Below are positions 12,555-26,800 of a DNA stretch of 64,000 nt, piece by piece. The stretch's first letter is position 1, and each line of letters opens with the position of its first letter. The stretch is from contig NC_079979.1 of assembly GCF_029852145.1 (NCBI RefSeq), positions 3,086,501 through 3,150,500 of the forward strand, written 5' to 3'. The notes under the pieces were generated by a model. The model saw only the letters and a program-made list of their open reading frames with translations. It did not search any database and had not been told where the DNA came from. This stretch comes from Microplitis mediator (Eukaryota > Arthropoda > Insecta > Hymenoptera > Braconidae). The position numbers were made by a program, and so were the translations under genes.

Positions 12555-13150
12555 CTCACCCAAAAAATTGAAGAAACAGAAAAATTTCAAACATTTTTTG
12601 GTAATTTTTAGAAGGATAAATCGTCATGGAAAATTATCGTATTCAGATTTGAAAACAAAACATATTTTAAAGCTTGAAATCTCTAGCTTCAAGGTCAAAT
12701 TTTTTTAAGAGCGAAGACTATTGCGTAATCGTGAGAAATAGCACGTGACAAAAATCTTCGAAAGTTTTTATTTCGTTCAAAGGATCCACAGACCGAGAAA
12801 ATTTTTTTCCAGCTAAAGTAATTCATAGGTAAGTTATCAATTGTTTTTAGCTATCACTTATTTTTTTTAGCCTTGTTCGAAAACTTGTCGCTTATGTATC
12901 AGCCTTTAAACGAATAAGGATCCCTTTGGCTTCAATCATCGATATCTCAGCTATCAATGATCGCACAGCAAATCAGAGGGTGGCTTCAAAATTTTCACGT
13001 TCTCTGCAAGACCCTTTATAATTTTTTAGAAAGCAAAATTTTTTTTCTTTAACATCCCCTAGAACCAAGTACCAAAAATGACTTTTTTGGGTTTTTCAGT
13101 AACGTGATTGTTACTTAGGAAATGTCGATGAATAGACTAATGTTGCGAGT
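12555..13150 (+). repeat. Dispersed repeat, related to 49591-50334
   Basis: Shares with 49591-50334 the ordered phrases AGCTTGAAATCTCTAG, ATTGCG-AA-GTGAGAAAT, GTCGC...ATATCAGCCTT, ATGATCCTTTTGGCTT-like, CATCGATAT and AATGATCGCACAG. Non-coding. The rest of the gene 2-gene 3 interval (13150-14200) is AT-rich with no gene seen; it has a C10 run near 13659. Confidence 0.5.
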
Positions 13151-14217
13151 TATTGTTCAGCCTCATTTCACGATCTCATCGTAAAAAATATATTTTTTTT
13201 CTCCTTTTTCGGATGCCTAGAAATTCCACGGTTTTGGCTATCCTATTTTCTCGTACCTCGTAAATGGTTAATTACCTAACTAGTCGAATTGTATAGTAGG
13301 AATTCCTTTGATCCACTCCTCTACTTGGTCTACTGATCCCTGAAAAGGGGTATGGAGAATTCCGTGGTGATTCTCCGGCAGATGAATACGTTGAGCCTTA
13401 AATTGTTCGTATAATGTTCGTTATTGTTCGTTCAGGTGCTGGGTTGTTAAAAATGACACGTAGTTAACGGGGTTCCGAAATAATATCGAATTGAAAGGTA
13501 GATCGGGTACTCGGATGTCGTCTGATCCCCAATACCAAGTCCAATTAATAGTAGATTAATGGTGGTAAACTCGTCCGTTCATGTAATCGAAGTGAATTTT
13601 TCGCAGTTAAAACAGTCAACTTAAGTAACGAGATTTTTTGACCACTCACAAACACCCCCCCCCCCAAAGATTGGTACTAAGTAATGCATACAATTCTGAT
13701 TTCTGGGTAAGATCGATAGTGGCAGAATCGTGTCTGAATAAAGCACAACTTCTGGCAATCAAGATTGTTTGAGGTTTTACTGATTCCACTAGTAACACCA
13801 TTGTATCATTGATTGGGACACTCCGTAAAAATTAATGAAATTAACTCGTTTGGCTCAGTTTATAAGATTCAAGTTGGTATTTGCTTATGTTTTATTCATA
13901 GTTTACGCTACATCAAATGGTTTCCACATTCATAATGATTCAATACAATTAATTTCATTAAATTTGTTTCAAATGCATTAAATTTTACCTTGAATTTTTA
14001 ATAGCTTAAGTTCCCCATGCATTGGTTCCTCTGAAATAAGTTATTCACGGCCCGTGGACTCTATGGAATGGAAAAAATTTTGTCTTGTAGTATTCCTTAT
14101 GATTGCACGATAGTTAAAGGTCTAGCAGAATTTTGATCGAAAAATCTGAAAACTAGAGATTGGAAGCTTTAAAATGCTTTTGTTGCAATTTTGATTCTAT
14201 TATTTTTTACAAAGTTA

Positions 14218-14490
14218 CACTCGGAGAAAAAATTGTGGTTATTTCAACCACAATAATATAGTGAAACAATGTAGTGAAACATTGTAGTAGCGGGTACTCC
14301 AATATGTGGTAAAATATACTATATAAATAGTACTGACAACTAAATATTGTAGTAAACATTGATGATTGTAGTTGGCGTTACTGCACGTTTGGTGGAGGTT
14401 ACTCCAAGTTGAAGTTAGCATTTTTTTACTTTAACTTGTAGTAACCTCAACTACAGATGTTGTTGTAGCAACTAAAATTTTTTTTCCGTG
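14218..14490. mobile_element. CACGGAAAAA-ended palindromic element with GTAGTTAC words
   Basis: Begins CACTCGGAGAAAAAATT and ends AATTTTTTTTCCGTG, a matching inverted end. The interior is almost wholly built of short inverted words such as GGTTATTTCAACC, TGTAGTAAC and GTTACT. About 270 bases, non-coding. It resembles the 45450-45563 element in its ends but not in its interior word. Confidence 0.55.
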
Positions 14491-14830
14491 AAAAGCTGCA
14501 GCTTTTCAAAATTACTAAAGATTTCTTTGTTTGTTTAATTTTTTTGTATGAGTGTATGTGCGAAGTTTCTCAGATAATATTTATGAGAACGTGTCTAACG
14601 AGTATTTTCATAATAATAGAATTGTTATTGTTTGAGTTATAATTCATATGTTCTGAACAGTTATAATCGAGAAGTGATTAAATAACTATTAGGAAATAAA
14701 TAATTGTTGATTGATCGTGACGTTGTTATCAACAGCTTTATTTTTAATACTAAAATTAGTGATAACATTCCATTTGATAATTATTAACTTTTTGTACTTC
14801 TCTGAGTACGTTGGCTAAAATTATTTTAGT

Positions 14831-17800
14831 ATGTTAACAAAAAAACTTATTTACATTTCAAAGAGAATCTTAGCTGTTCTGGCGTTATGCGCCTATCAAG
14901 TAAATGGTAGCGATAAAATAATCAGCAGTCAGTGTGCTCTTTACGATCACATAGTAAATATTAATTTATTAAATTAACTTATTATTTTCAAATTCAATAA
15001 TAACATGATTTTGCACATTCTGGTAGTGTAACCCCCGTCATCTACAACCGTGCTGTGACAACAATTTATCATGCAAACCACAACAATGGATGAATGATTT
15101 TGTCTGCACGGATAAAGGTAACCAATTATTAACTCTAGACTCGTCAACTTATACCCCTCAGGTAGTATCAAATTTATTTATTCATTCCCGCTGAAGTTCA
15201 CGTAAAAATACTTCTAATGAGTTCCGTTCTGTTGTTTAAAGCCACATAGAGAAAGTCTTATATGTTTTATAAATTTAGTGCAGCCCACAAAATTGATAAG
15301 GAAAAATAATTAGGTGATGTGACTGTCAAATATCGGAACTTTCTTCATGATGTGACTAGAAGTGTTGACGATTATTCTCTAAGGAATTTATCAATTTACA
15401 ATCCAAAGTCCCTAGATTCCTAACTTTTATTAGATCATACGAACACGTAGAGAAAATTACGGTGACTGTCCTTGTACGGTTATGAAAATCGACCCATACT
15501 ATTATGGTAAAATCATAGATTTGTGGGACATACGTCTGAAATGTCTGAAAAAAGTCTCCATAACTATAGGACCGGTTCAAATTTTCTGCTTTTTTAGTGA
15601 CATCATAATTTCAACCTTGTTCATCTTTTTGTTGCGTCAGTAGTTATGTCCATGTTGCCTGTTGAGATTACTTTTTCAATTCATTTTATTGACAGCATGT
15701 TTTTTGCGTTTTTTCCTGAAAATTTTTACTATTGCTTGGTCAAAATCCGAACTGTCTGAGAATAAATACGGTACAAATCCCGGTGTATTAGAATCATCAG
15801 TGTGGCAAGTTTTTTCAGCGATTGAATTGTTATGCTTGTTTAAAGACCCCACATCTTCACTTTTTAATGTATCAGTAATATTGTTTTGTTTCTCTAAAAT
15901 AAAGTCCACTTGTATTTCATTGTCTTCATCATTAAAAAATAATCCTCTCAGTTGTTTTGTTAATTCCATCTATTTACAAAAAATTACATAAGTTATAACC
16001 TATAACTAAGACACATAATAATAAGATAGCATAAATAATGGAATAATAAAATATGATAAATACCTTTTATTAAGAAGAAAACTTTAATCATAAAATTTTC
16101 AGTTTAAATATTAATAACAAAGCCATAAACTTGATAACTAAATCACGAGAATTCTAACTAACAGAGCGTCACAGTTAGACTATTTTTGTGCGGCAACTTT
16201 TTAAACAAAAAAATTCGAATTAATCGTTTACCAAATTCAGGGCATATGGAGAATGATATTTTCCAAAAGAAAATACAAAAAAAAAACGACTTTTGAAAAA
16301 AGTTGAGTCATACACTTTTCTACTGAGAGCATCAAAATTAAAATTGGAATCAGAAAAGAACCGATCGCAGATATCGTTGCTTATGACTGAAGCACTAAGC
16401 ATTTTGTTGGTCATAACACAAAGAGTATGCCGCATAAGATAACTGTTGAAATTTGAATATAGAAAGATTTCTGGACAACAAGAACTGCTCACTATGACGG
16501 ATCAAAATGTACTGGCTTCGTTGTCCTGGGCTTCAGAACTCGGTGGTTGAAAAAGTACAGAACACAAAGAGTTGACGATACCCGAGTACTTTTCGGTTGA
16601 AAAAATTCAGAATAGTCCAGTTCAGAAAGGAACGAAATTATTGTAAAACATTCCTTTAACTAAGAGAAAAGATTATATAAAAGAACACTTATGCTAGGAG
16701 AGAGTTGGGAAGTTCCAGATGTGGCTATCCCGCTCAAGCACTGCGTTGTACCCACGGTTTATGGCCTCAACGAACCCTGTCAGTCATAAAAGTGGGCTCT
16801 CGGGTTGATCGACTCGAAGAACAAGTTATTAAAATGAGAAAGCTTAGGTAAAATTTTACAAAATAAAAAAAATGTTTCAAATATAATGTTTTCGTATTTT
16901 ATTAAAAATTGAAACGACGAAATAATATCATATTTTGTGTTGGATTATTCCAACACAATCTGTATATTTGTATCCTACCGAGAGAATTATTTATTTACTT
17001 TAGTAAAAACATACTTTCTCCAATGTTGCGTAGTCACTACTACAATTAAATTCAAATGTAGTTGCACTTCCAGCAGGTAGAGGCAGCACCTCCTGAGGCC
17101 TCTTCCATAAATTTAAACTTGATCATGCGCAGTGTGGCGCATGCGCATTTGCTGTTTCCTGCCTCGTGTCGAGAAGACCGACGCCATTATCTTTTGTTTA
17201 TATACTTATCAAGTGTAAACACGTGCTCCAATTAATTTCATTATTACGCACTCATCTCGAGAAAATAAATAAAAATAATTATCTAAATAAATCAAGAAAT
17301 CATCGAGCTCCAAAATTATATAATTATTTATATAATTTACAAATCAGAACTCAACAAAATAATTAATATCAAAAACTCAGAATTCAAGTGATCAACGACC
17401 ACGTTTTTGAAGAGGTTATTCCGACGGGAACCATTCCAGGTGCTTAATTATTCATTAATTAATTGATTTAAGTGTTCAGATCAATAAAAGACTCAATTTA
17501 ATAACTATCCTGATTATTCTGATGCTCAATTATTTATTTTAATAATATTGCCGCTTGGTAGTCGCTGTTATCATGCTACCATGTGTTCATAACCAATTTC
17601 AAATCAGTGTAAATTATTATTATTGGACTCATTGCAATCAATAAAACTTAGTGTTCAATTTTCTGGAGAATTTAATGTACTCAAATATCATGCGTTTGGT
17701 GCTCTTAAAAATAATAATTAAGTGTTCAATCATTAACTTAGCTCGGTAATCTCTGAATTCATGTTACTTATTCTCATGACATTTTTACAATCAACTAAGT

Positions 17801-20800
17801 GTTCAACCTAGACTTAAATTTATTATGAGCTCATTCAAATCAATTAAATTAAGTGATCATTATTATTAGAACTCAATGAACTCAATTATTTATGCACTTG
17901 GTGCTATTAAAAATAGTTATTCAAGTGTTCAATTATTAACTTCACTCGGTAACCACTGATTTCATGTTACTTATTATCATGACATTTTTGTAATCAACTT
18001 AGTGTTCAAATAGACTTAAATTAATTATCTCAATTATTTCAATTAACTACTCGAGCACAATTCTATGATTTGTATTCAAGTAATTATGTATTCATGAGCT
18101 CAAACAATTAACAGTTTCAATAAATTGAGTCAACGATTTAATTTCGCAACCCAGTGATGTTATGTGCTGTGATAAATAAACATATTGTTATATTTATTAA
18201 TATGCGTTTTTTTCCAACATCCCAACCACAAACCAGTCCTGGCATGCATTTATTTAATTATTATTACAACAACCAAGTACATTTTCTTAAAATAAGTATA
18301 AAAATTCAAAAATCAAAAAATTATTACTCAGTTTGATACAAACATGCAGATACTTAGATAAATTTTTTTTCCTCAGTATAAGACAAGCACATTATCCTAA
18401 TCATAGTATATAGTAACCGTTACTATAGAAGTATAGTCCCATAACCATAATGGCATAGGAGATATTACCATAATTTTATAGGAATTATTTCCATATTGTA
18501 TCAGATCTAAACCCATAGAGATAACAATTTCTTCGATAATTTGTATGGGTACCATTCCTATAATCGACATTTCACAAAAACTTGTGGCTCTGTGATATGG
18601 AAACGATTCACAAAATAGAATGTATTGTTACCGTAAATTTCTCTTCGTGAAGAAATGCATGGAGAAATCCTAACCTAAACAGCGTTTCTTTTTATTTTTT
18701 ATAATCTGACCGAAGTTGTGAGCTAACACTAGATGACCGTATTAAAGTTGATACGTCGGAAGTAAAATATACTCGACATCTGGTATTTCTTATCATTGTC
18801 AATGATCGATAAGTTATCAATAATAAAATTTTAACTTCATGTATTCCATGATAAAAAAATAAGATCTGAATCTACATGACCCGAACTTCAAGTTCAGTTC
18901 CTGCAGGTACTGAAAAATAATTTAATTTACGTTTATGCAGATTTTTTAATTCTGAATAGATTTTGGGGGATCGGAATGATTAGTGGGAATGAAATTTTGT
19001 AAATATTATTATGCCTTCCCAGATATATCTAAATTCGATCATGTTTAAGTGGCTAGATACATTTGGTCATGTATATCTGGTTAGATCTCTTCAGATTTCG
19101 TCCTTTTTCATGGAATATTAATTCCACTTCTTATCTACTTGAAATACAGCACAGTTGAGATCTTTTTGTAACAATGATGAAGAGTGTAGTGAAATTCTAC
19201 ATGCCAAGTGTTCAGCAGACAAACAATGCATTTGTAGAGCTCATAATATCAGAATCAATGATACATACTGCGCACCAACATTGGGGGCATTTTGTTGGAA
19301 TGACGAAAAATGTAGTACAGATCATTCTACCTGTATAGAAAAGTCATGTCAATGCAAAGCAAATTACCAGCAATCCAATGACCGATGCGTACCATGTAAG
19401 TGAATTACTATTAAATTCTACTAAATGTCAAATTATACTTTGTAGATGTGAATCGGGGAGAAAATAATGCACGTCCGCGTTGATCTACGGTAGGTCTACT
19501 TCTAGACGACCTACGGTATCAAGGTAGATCTGACAGTCACATGCCGGAATATCGTACTTTCAGTCTCAGAAGGAAGGCGTAGTTTTCTCATAATAATTCT
19601 ATCGAACAAAGACAAAAGACTAAATATATTTTAGCAGCGAGTCTTTCGCAAAATAGCAAACGTACTCTGAAGAAATTCAGGGCATTTAAATCCATGTCTG
19701 TCATCCTTGCCACCAGCTTGGGTAGGCAATTATACATATGGGTTGGAATATACTACTTTCCGCCCTTGGCGCATAATACACTCCCGAGAAAAACGAATCA
19801 TATACGACCATATGTGGCCATAAATAGTCTGTGACATTACATTGCCGAAGGAGGAGAGTCGGAGGTTGAGTAAATGTTGAAAAGCGAGAGTATGTGTTTC
19901 GAGTCAGAGGTATATTGTGTTTATGTGATGATAGTGTTACGGATGAAAAGTTTAGTGTATGGAGTATATCTGCGCGGTAAGTTAAGTATGTTGAGAGTGT
20001 GAGAGCAGGGGTACGTGCACGGTACGTTATATGGATTTGGAGTATGTGTGTGATGGAACGTGGATTCAACGAGGAATTTCTACCTGTGTCACGGACAAAG
20101 GCCAAGATAACGTGCTTTTCGACCAGTGATGATGACTAGGCCCAGGGTTAGCTCTCGGGGTGACGTAGTGATTACAGAGGAGTGACTGAGATATCACCAC
20201 CCCTTCGTGTTGGAGTTCGGAGTTAGCTGGGGTACGTTTAAGTTTAGTTGGGGATGGCAAGCCTCGTTTGCGATGCTTAAAGAAGCCAAGAATTCGCTAA
20301 CCTCGGATACCACGAGGAGTGACACTACGGGAAGGTCCATGAATCCATGGCTTGCATGTAATAGGAGTAAGAATGGATGGCGAAGCAAAAATGCGAGAGT
20401 GGTAGAGAAGAAGTAGAGCGTGCAAGTGAGTAGAGTGGGAGATTAAAGCGAAACAGTTGTTGGAGTATCGGTGAACGGCCCAGTCGAGTTTTGGCGATGC
20501 TCAAGTACGAGTGTACTAGAGAGATGAGTGTGGAATTTTGGAGCGAGTGGTTGCGAGGCGAAGCGCCACCAAGAGGGGCCTCAACCGCAGCCCTGAACCG
20601 ATGTCGTTCTGGAGTCAGCGGTTCCAGGTAGAGTACTCTCGGAGCCGATGGTGGTGGTGTTTGCCGTTCCGGCTGTGGACCTCCACGCGTTATCGTATTA
20701 TTCATTTATTTTTAAAGATTCAGGTATGTATTTGGCTGACAGGTTAGGTGGACTAGACCGCGATTCGTTTGGGTCCTCAGTGTCTCTCCAACGTCATATT

Positions 20801-23800
20801 TTTGGAATCTTGTGTAACTTATTTGTTTAATTCTAATTTAATCGAGCGATTTTTACACAAAGTAAGAACCACAACCCTCTATCTACAACCTAACATACTG
20901 AGCGCACCAGGACATGCCGCTAACACCTCTCGTGTCTCTTATCTCCAAGGAATTTAGATTTTAGGTATTGATTAACGTGTACGTTTAGACCGGTTACCAA
21001 TACCGGGGAAATAAAAATCAGCTGGCGCTCGTCAGGATTTGGAAGAGATGAGAAAGGTGACCGGTGGGCGAAGTTTAACGTCATCTAGTTTTGTTTGATT
21101 TGAGTATTGAGTATTTTTCATTTTGTGAATTCATGGTATGGAGTATCCGGTACGGCTTCTTTCTTTATGTTTAGATTCGAGAGACCTTTCAGTGTATCTT
21201 CATATCTTTTCTCAAAGTTCTTGATATCAACCAGTGGTCCGCTCCAACGCTGCATTTCCCTGCCGTTATTGTCGTCTTCCCGTTCAAATTATTTGTTTCA
21301 TACACACTTGAAAAATACTTTGCTAGAAGGTTGGCAATTTCTTCTTCTCCTTCCACTTTCGCATCACCCCAGGTCATTTCCGATGGAATATTTTTTACAT
21401 CCTTCTGTTTGGTTTTTACAAAATCCCAAAATTTCATCGTGTTATTTTTAATGTCTTTTTCAATTTTATTTACATAATGTTTATTAGGGTGATTCAAAAA
21501 ACAAACAATTTTTTTTTCTTCTTCATAACAGGTTCAAAAGTTTCGTTTAGATAAAAAAAGACGCCTGTGAAAATTAGAGCTCTTAATATGAATATTAACA
21601 TTGTCCGCATTGCACTTTTCTATTTCCCATAAGAATAACATGGAAAAAATTTTTTTTACGTCTTCTGATTTTAATAAGTAGCTAACGATGCGTCATAGGA
21701 ATAATTGGCAGGCCCTTTTTTGTAGGGAATTAAATGCTCTACAAAAAACGATTCTCATCATTTTTTGAGGAATCTATTTGTTCAAAAGTAAAATTAATTA
21801 ACTAATTAACTAAAGCTAGACAATAATCAAACATTATTCGGCAAACTAGAACAAATATAATAAAATCCATACTCTAGAACATTTTTCTCAACAAACTCGT
21901 AAAACTAACGGACATGGATTTCATACAGATTTTAATGACACAATGATTGGTCTCATAACTAAACATATTTCTTATAATTATTTATAAAAATAATATTAAC
22001 AATAAATCGTGAACATGACTCTAGACTGTAACAATACTCTCATAATTCTCTCAGATCTTAAATCTTTTCTTAAATAAAACAGGAGCATAATACCTCAAGA
22101 CTTTGACTCGAACTCGATTACATAATAATAATTATAATAATAAGTCCATACCTTATTAATGATGAATAAAATATCAAGTAACGTCTTACACTGTTCGAAA
22201 TAATACTTCTGTAGCAATAACCTTAACCTGTAGCTTCCCACAATGGCATTAACTGTAGTGCCATTCTTGAACAAGTCTATTCGCTTCAAGCGACTAGAGT
22301 CGAATGACTGAATGACTCCTCGAAGGACTGAGTCCGACTGTCGACATTCATAACCCAGAACTAACCCTCATCGCAATCTATACTGAACTTTATACTCTAA
22401 TTCATAATTCCAACTCGAACTCCTTAACTATACAATTTCAAATGAATTAAACTGTATCTTTACTATAGTCCCGAAGTCTGTAATTATATTGAGTATGGAT
22501 ATCCCGATGTGGTTTCTCTCTTGGACTTGGCTGTGGTCGAGATCGCAGAAGAATTCATAAATCTAAGTGACCAGTGGTTTGCCTCAGCAGCACACTGGTC
22601 AAAGCTGTCCCCGGAAGCCAACCATCAAAAATCAAAAACGCTAAAAATAACCAGAAAAAACGGCTTCCACAGTTATAATAGTCACAAAATTATCACTGTG
22701 TCCTGCCAATCATAATTCTTAAACAAAAATAATCACATACGCCTAATCCATAGTCCTTATATTTTGGAGCGCTAGCATTTCAGCTAGACCTTTGCATTCC
22801 ACACGGAAGTCTCATAGGGTCAGGCAAGCATCCTGACATCAGATGGAACTGGGTGGCAATTACTTGAGCCCCACTCCACGGTTACTCTGACTTGTCCACG
22901 TACTCAATAATTCAAGCTCCTGATGACATACTTCGCGCTCCAACCATTCAATTCTCGCCCTCAGTTCTTTATTTTTATTATTTTTTTTTCTTAACCGAAA
23001 ACCCATAACTGTAGCCAGGCATTACTCGATATTTAATGCTTGAATTCTACTTAAAAATTTGTATCATCAATCGTTAATTACTGTAAATCAATTAATTGTC
23101 TTGAGTTACTATGCTCGAATATACACTAAAGTCAGTTGGTGATTGTGACGTTCACTTTCATTTGACCCTCATACAAAAAACATGTCACAGTGGTTATATA
23201 TGATCTGATCAACTCATCTAGAGTATCTAAGATGAGTAAATAATAAATTGTTTACTTTCATAAGTGACAATATTTTCCTCCATATGATCATATATGACCA
23301 TATATTACAATATATGTAATAACTTTATCAATATATATTGTCATATAGGTCATATATAGAATTACCTGAAAACTATATATGCCCATATACGGCTATATGT
23401 GTTTCGTTTAAGTCATATATGACAATATATAATTTCCGAGACTACTAAAAGTAAATGGCGTAATCTGACGTATAACTGTACATACTGTATGATTCGTTTT
23501 TCCCAGGCTAATTATATTTATCTAGCAAAACTGTCGGATTTAATTTCAACATTAAACTCTCGGACTAAACTAAAAATTACTAAGCCGGAAAGTTTTAATT
23601 TTAACTTGATTATTATTACAGTAATAATAGGTTCACCCTGTGAAAATGACACGTCATGTGAAGGAGTGAAATTTTCAAAATGTTCTGACCTAAAAATTTG
23701 TGTCTGTTTGGTAAATACAATGGCTGTAAATAGGACACTGTGCTTACCATTATTAAATGTACCTTGTAAAACTTCTGACGATTGTAGTGTCGATGATTCA

Positions 23801-26800
23801 ATCTGCAATGAAAGTACTTGTCAATGCAGGTTTAGACCCTTAACTGAATCCCACAATAAATGTGAATTGGGTGAGTTGTATTTAATCTTATACCTTCAGT
23901 ATCTACAAGGACAGTAATCCATGATTTTTCTCCATTTGTTGTGCAGCTCATTTAGGGATGCCATGCGCGAGTAATTTTACATGTACGAGATTAATAAACC
24001 ATTCAATATGTTCAAGAAGTGGTGAATGTACATGCGACACTAATTTATATGTAATAGAAAATAATAAATGCGTGCCACTACTTGATTCAGTTTGTTGGGA
24101 TGATGAACCATGTGCAACAAACAATGCTATATGTATTGATAATGAATGTCAATGTAAGCCTAATTATATCTATCAAGAATCAAGCTGTAATCCAAGTATG
24201 TGTATTTATAATCTATGCGGAAAAAAATTTTTTCTTAGCACCAAATTAAAAAGTCTGATTTACAAACGATAATTGGCGGAGGGGGGGGGGGGGGCACACA
24301 TGATCCCTGATCAACTATACACTGTAAAAAATAAGGTACTGACATCAAACTCCCTAGAAGTTTGACAAATTTCCTCTTCAGTGAAACCAAATTCGTTTGA
24401 ACCAACGAAAACTAGTTTGTCTCAAGAAAATCATTTTTATTGAATTAAAATCTCTATTCGATCAAAATTTTCAAGTTTGACTGTAACTAAACTAACATTT
24501 GATTGAAAATTAAAATATATTTTAATTCAAGTTTGGATTCACTTGATTTAAAAATAAAAGCTTATTCAAGCAAACTTTTTAATTTTGAGAAATTTAACTG
24601 AAACTCTTTAAACCGTTTGGTTTGACAACTTTACATGTTTGAATGAAACAAAAGTAGTTTCCTATAACACCGAACGTGTCGTGTCAACCAACGAGTTTCT
24701 TGGAGAGAAAATCCGATGAGGTTGCAGGAATAAGTTCACGCACTCGCATTAAAACTGAAAAATATTCGACAAGAATATAAATGTATTCGTTACAAAATAT
24801 CAAACTATATTTAAATGAAAGTCTGTATATCGTCGAGTCGATAAAAAATTTATTTAGAAAAAGAGTCACATATTTATCTTATTTAGATAAATGTATAAGC
24901 AATTGATTGTACATATCCATTTAATATGAAAACGAAGTACTAGAAGCGCAACTAAACTAAAACTTTCCCACTGGTTCCGTAGCGTAGCGGTAAAACGTCT
25001 GACTTTCACGCGTAGAGTGCTGGGTTCGAATCCTCCGGAAAGTGATATTAATTTATTTAATTTTCTCACTAAAAACTGTGAGTAAGTTAGGATGATTTGA
25101 AAAGTATAATTGATCCCGGGAAAAACGGATTAGATCTGGCCATATATAAAAAGATCTGGCCAGATATAACTAAACAATAATCTTTTCAGATCTGACCAGA
25201 TCTGACCAGATATAACGAAAAACTAATCTTATTAGATCTGGTCATATCTGGTAAGATCTTTAAATTGTCTCTATCTGACGAGATCTGGCCAGATATAACT
25301 AGATCTGAACAGATGTATTCAAACAGATCTCTACCTAGATTTTTCAGTTGCTATTTTTAACTTCCCGCTAAGAAAATTGTAAATTTTCAAAAATTCGGGA
25401 AATTATTGGTTTCGGTCCGATTTACGAAAATCGAATTTCCATCAGATGTCGACGTTTCGAGGTCCTAGGAAGCTATCCTGACTAATTTCACGATGATGTC
25501 CGAGTGTATGTATGTGTGTACGTACGTACGTATGTATGTATGTAAATATTCATAACTCTTGAACGGATGAACCGATTTTGATCGTTGAGGTGTCATTCGA
25601 CGCGGCTTGTTAATGTCTTGAGGCCGTAGAAATTTGAACTTAATCGGTAGGGTGCGTTCAGAGATATTTCAAAAATAAAATTTTTTCAAAAATGTTTTAT
25701 TTGGATAACTTCCAATTTGCTCGATGGATTGATTCCAAAATCTAATCAGCTCTAAAACTCTATAAGCCGCGTCGAATGCCACCTCAACCATCAAAATCGG
25801 TTCATTCGTTCAAGAGAAACCGTTGACGAAAGAATTCAAAAAAAATTTTTTCCTTGGTTTTTTTGAAATTTCTCAAAAACGGCTGAGTAAATCAATTTCA
25901 AAATTCGACCAGCTTTAGAACTTGATAAAACGCGTCGATTGCCACCTCAACCATCAAAATCGGTTGATTCGTTCGCGAGATATCGTGGAAGAAAGAAATG
26001 CTAAAAAATGGTTTTTTACAAAACAATGGCATACAAAAGTATTTGCGAGCTCGAAGAGCTCGAAAATATATTCACAATAATGTTTTCGAGCTCAGCGAGC
26101 TCGAAAACAGCGGGAAGTTTTGGGGCTGGCCCGCAGGGTCAACTGACAGACCGATTTTTTATTTTAGTTTTTTATTGATTTCTCAGAAACGACTTATACG
26201 ATCAACTTCAAAATCTAATCAGCGCTAGAACTCAATAAAACACGTCGATTGCCGCCTCAATCATCAAAATCAGATAATTCGTTCGAGAGTTATCGCGGGA
26301 GAAAGAAAAGGTAAAAAACAGTTTTTTGCGAATATCTTCGAAACAACTGAACCAAACAATTTCAAAATTTAATCAGCTCTAGAACTCAATAAAATACGCC
26401 GATTGCCGCCGCAACCATCAAAATCGGTCAATTCATTCCTGAGATATCGTGGGAGAAAGAAATGCTAAAATCGGTTTTTTTTTTAAACAATGGCACACTA
26501 AAGTATTTTTTTTAAAACAATGGCACACTAAAGTATTTTCGAGCTCAAAGAGCTCGAAAATGTATCCACAGCAATGTTTTCGAGCTCGAGGAGCTCGAAA
26601 CAGCGGGAAGTTTCGGGGCTGGCCCGCAGGGTCAACCGATAGACAGATTTTTTTTATTATTATCCTAGATAAATTTTAAATGTTTATGTATATAATCCAG
26701 ATGCTATTATGGAATAGGAAAGATAATTATTGTTAATTAGATATGTCTTTTATTCTCATTCTACGCTTGAGATAACATTTTTAAACATACACTTATATTA

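Noticed and set aside
20325..20705. 126-codon proline- and serine-rich minus-strand frame
   Set aside because: It lies in the GC-richer DNA downstream of the retrotransposon fragment, with overlapping frames on the other strand and no motif.
25998..26679. Two similar 76-codon frames suggesting a small duplicated gene
   Set aside because: They lie in the duplicated right end of repeat copy B, and the same wording recurs in copies E and F.
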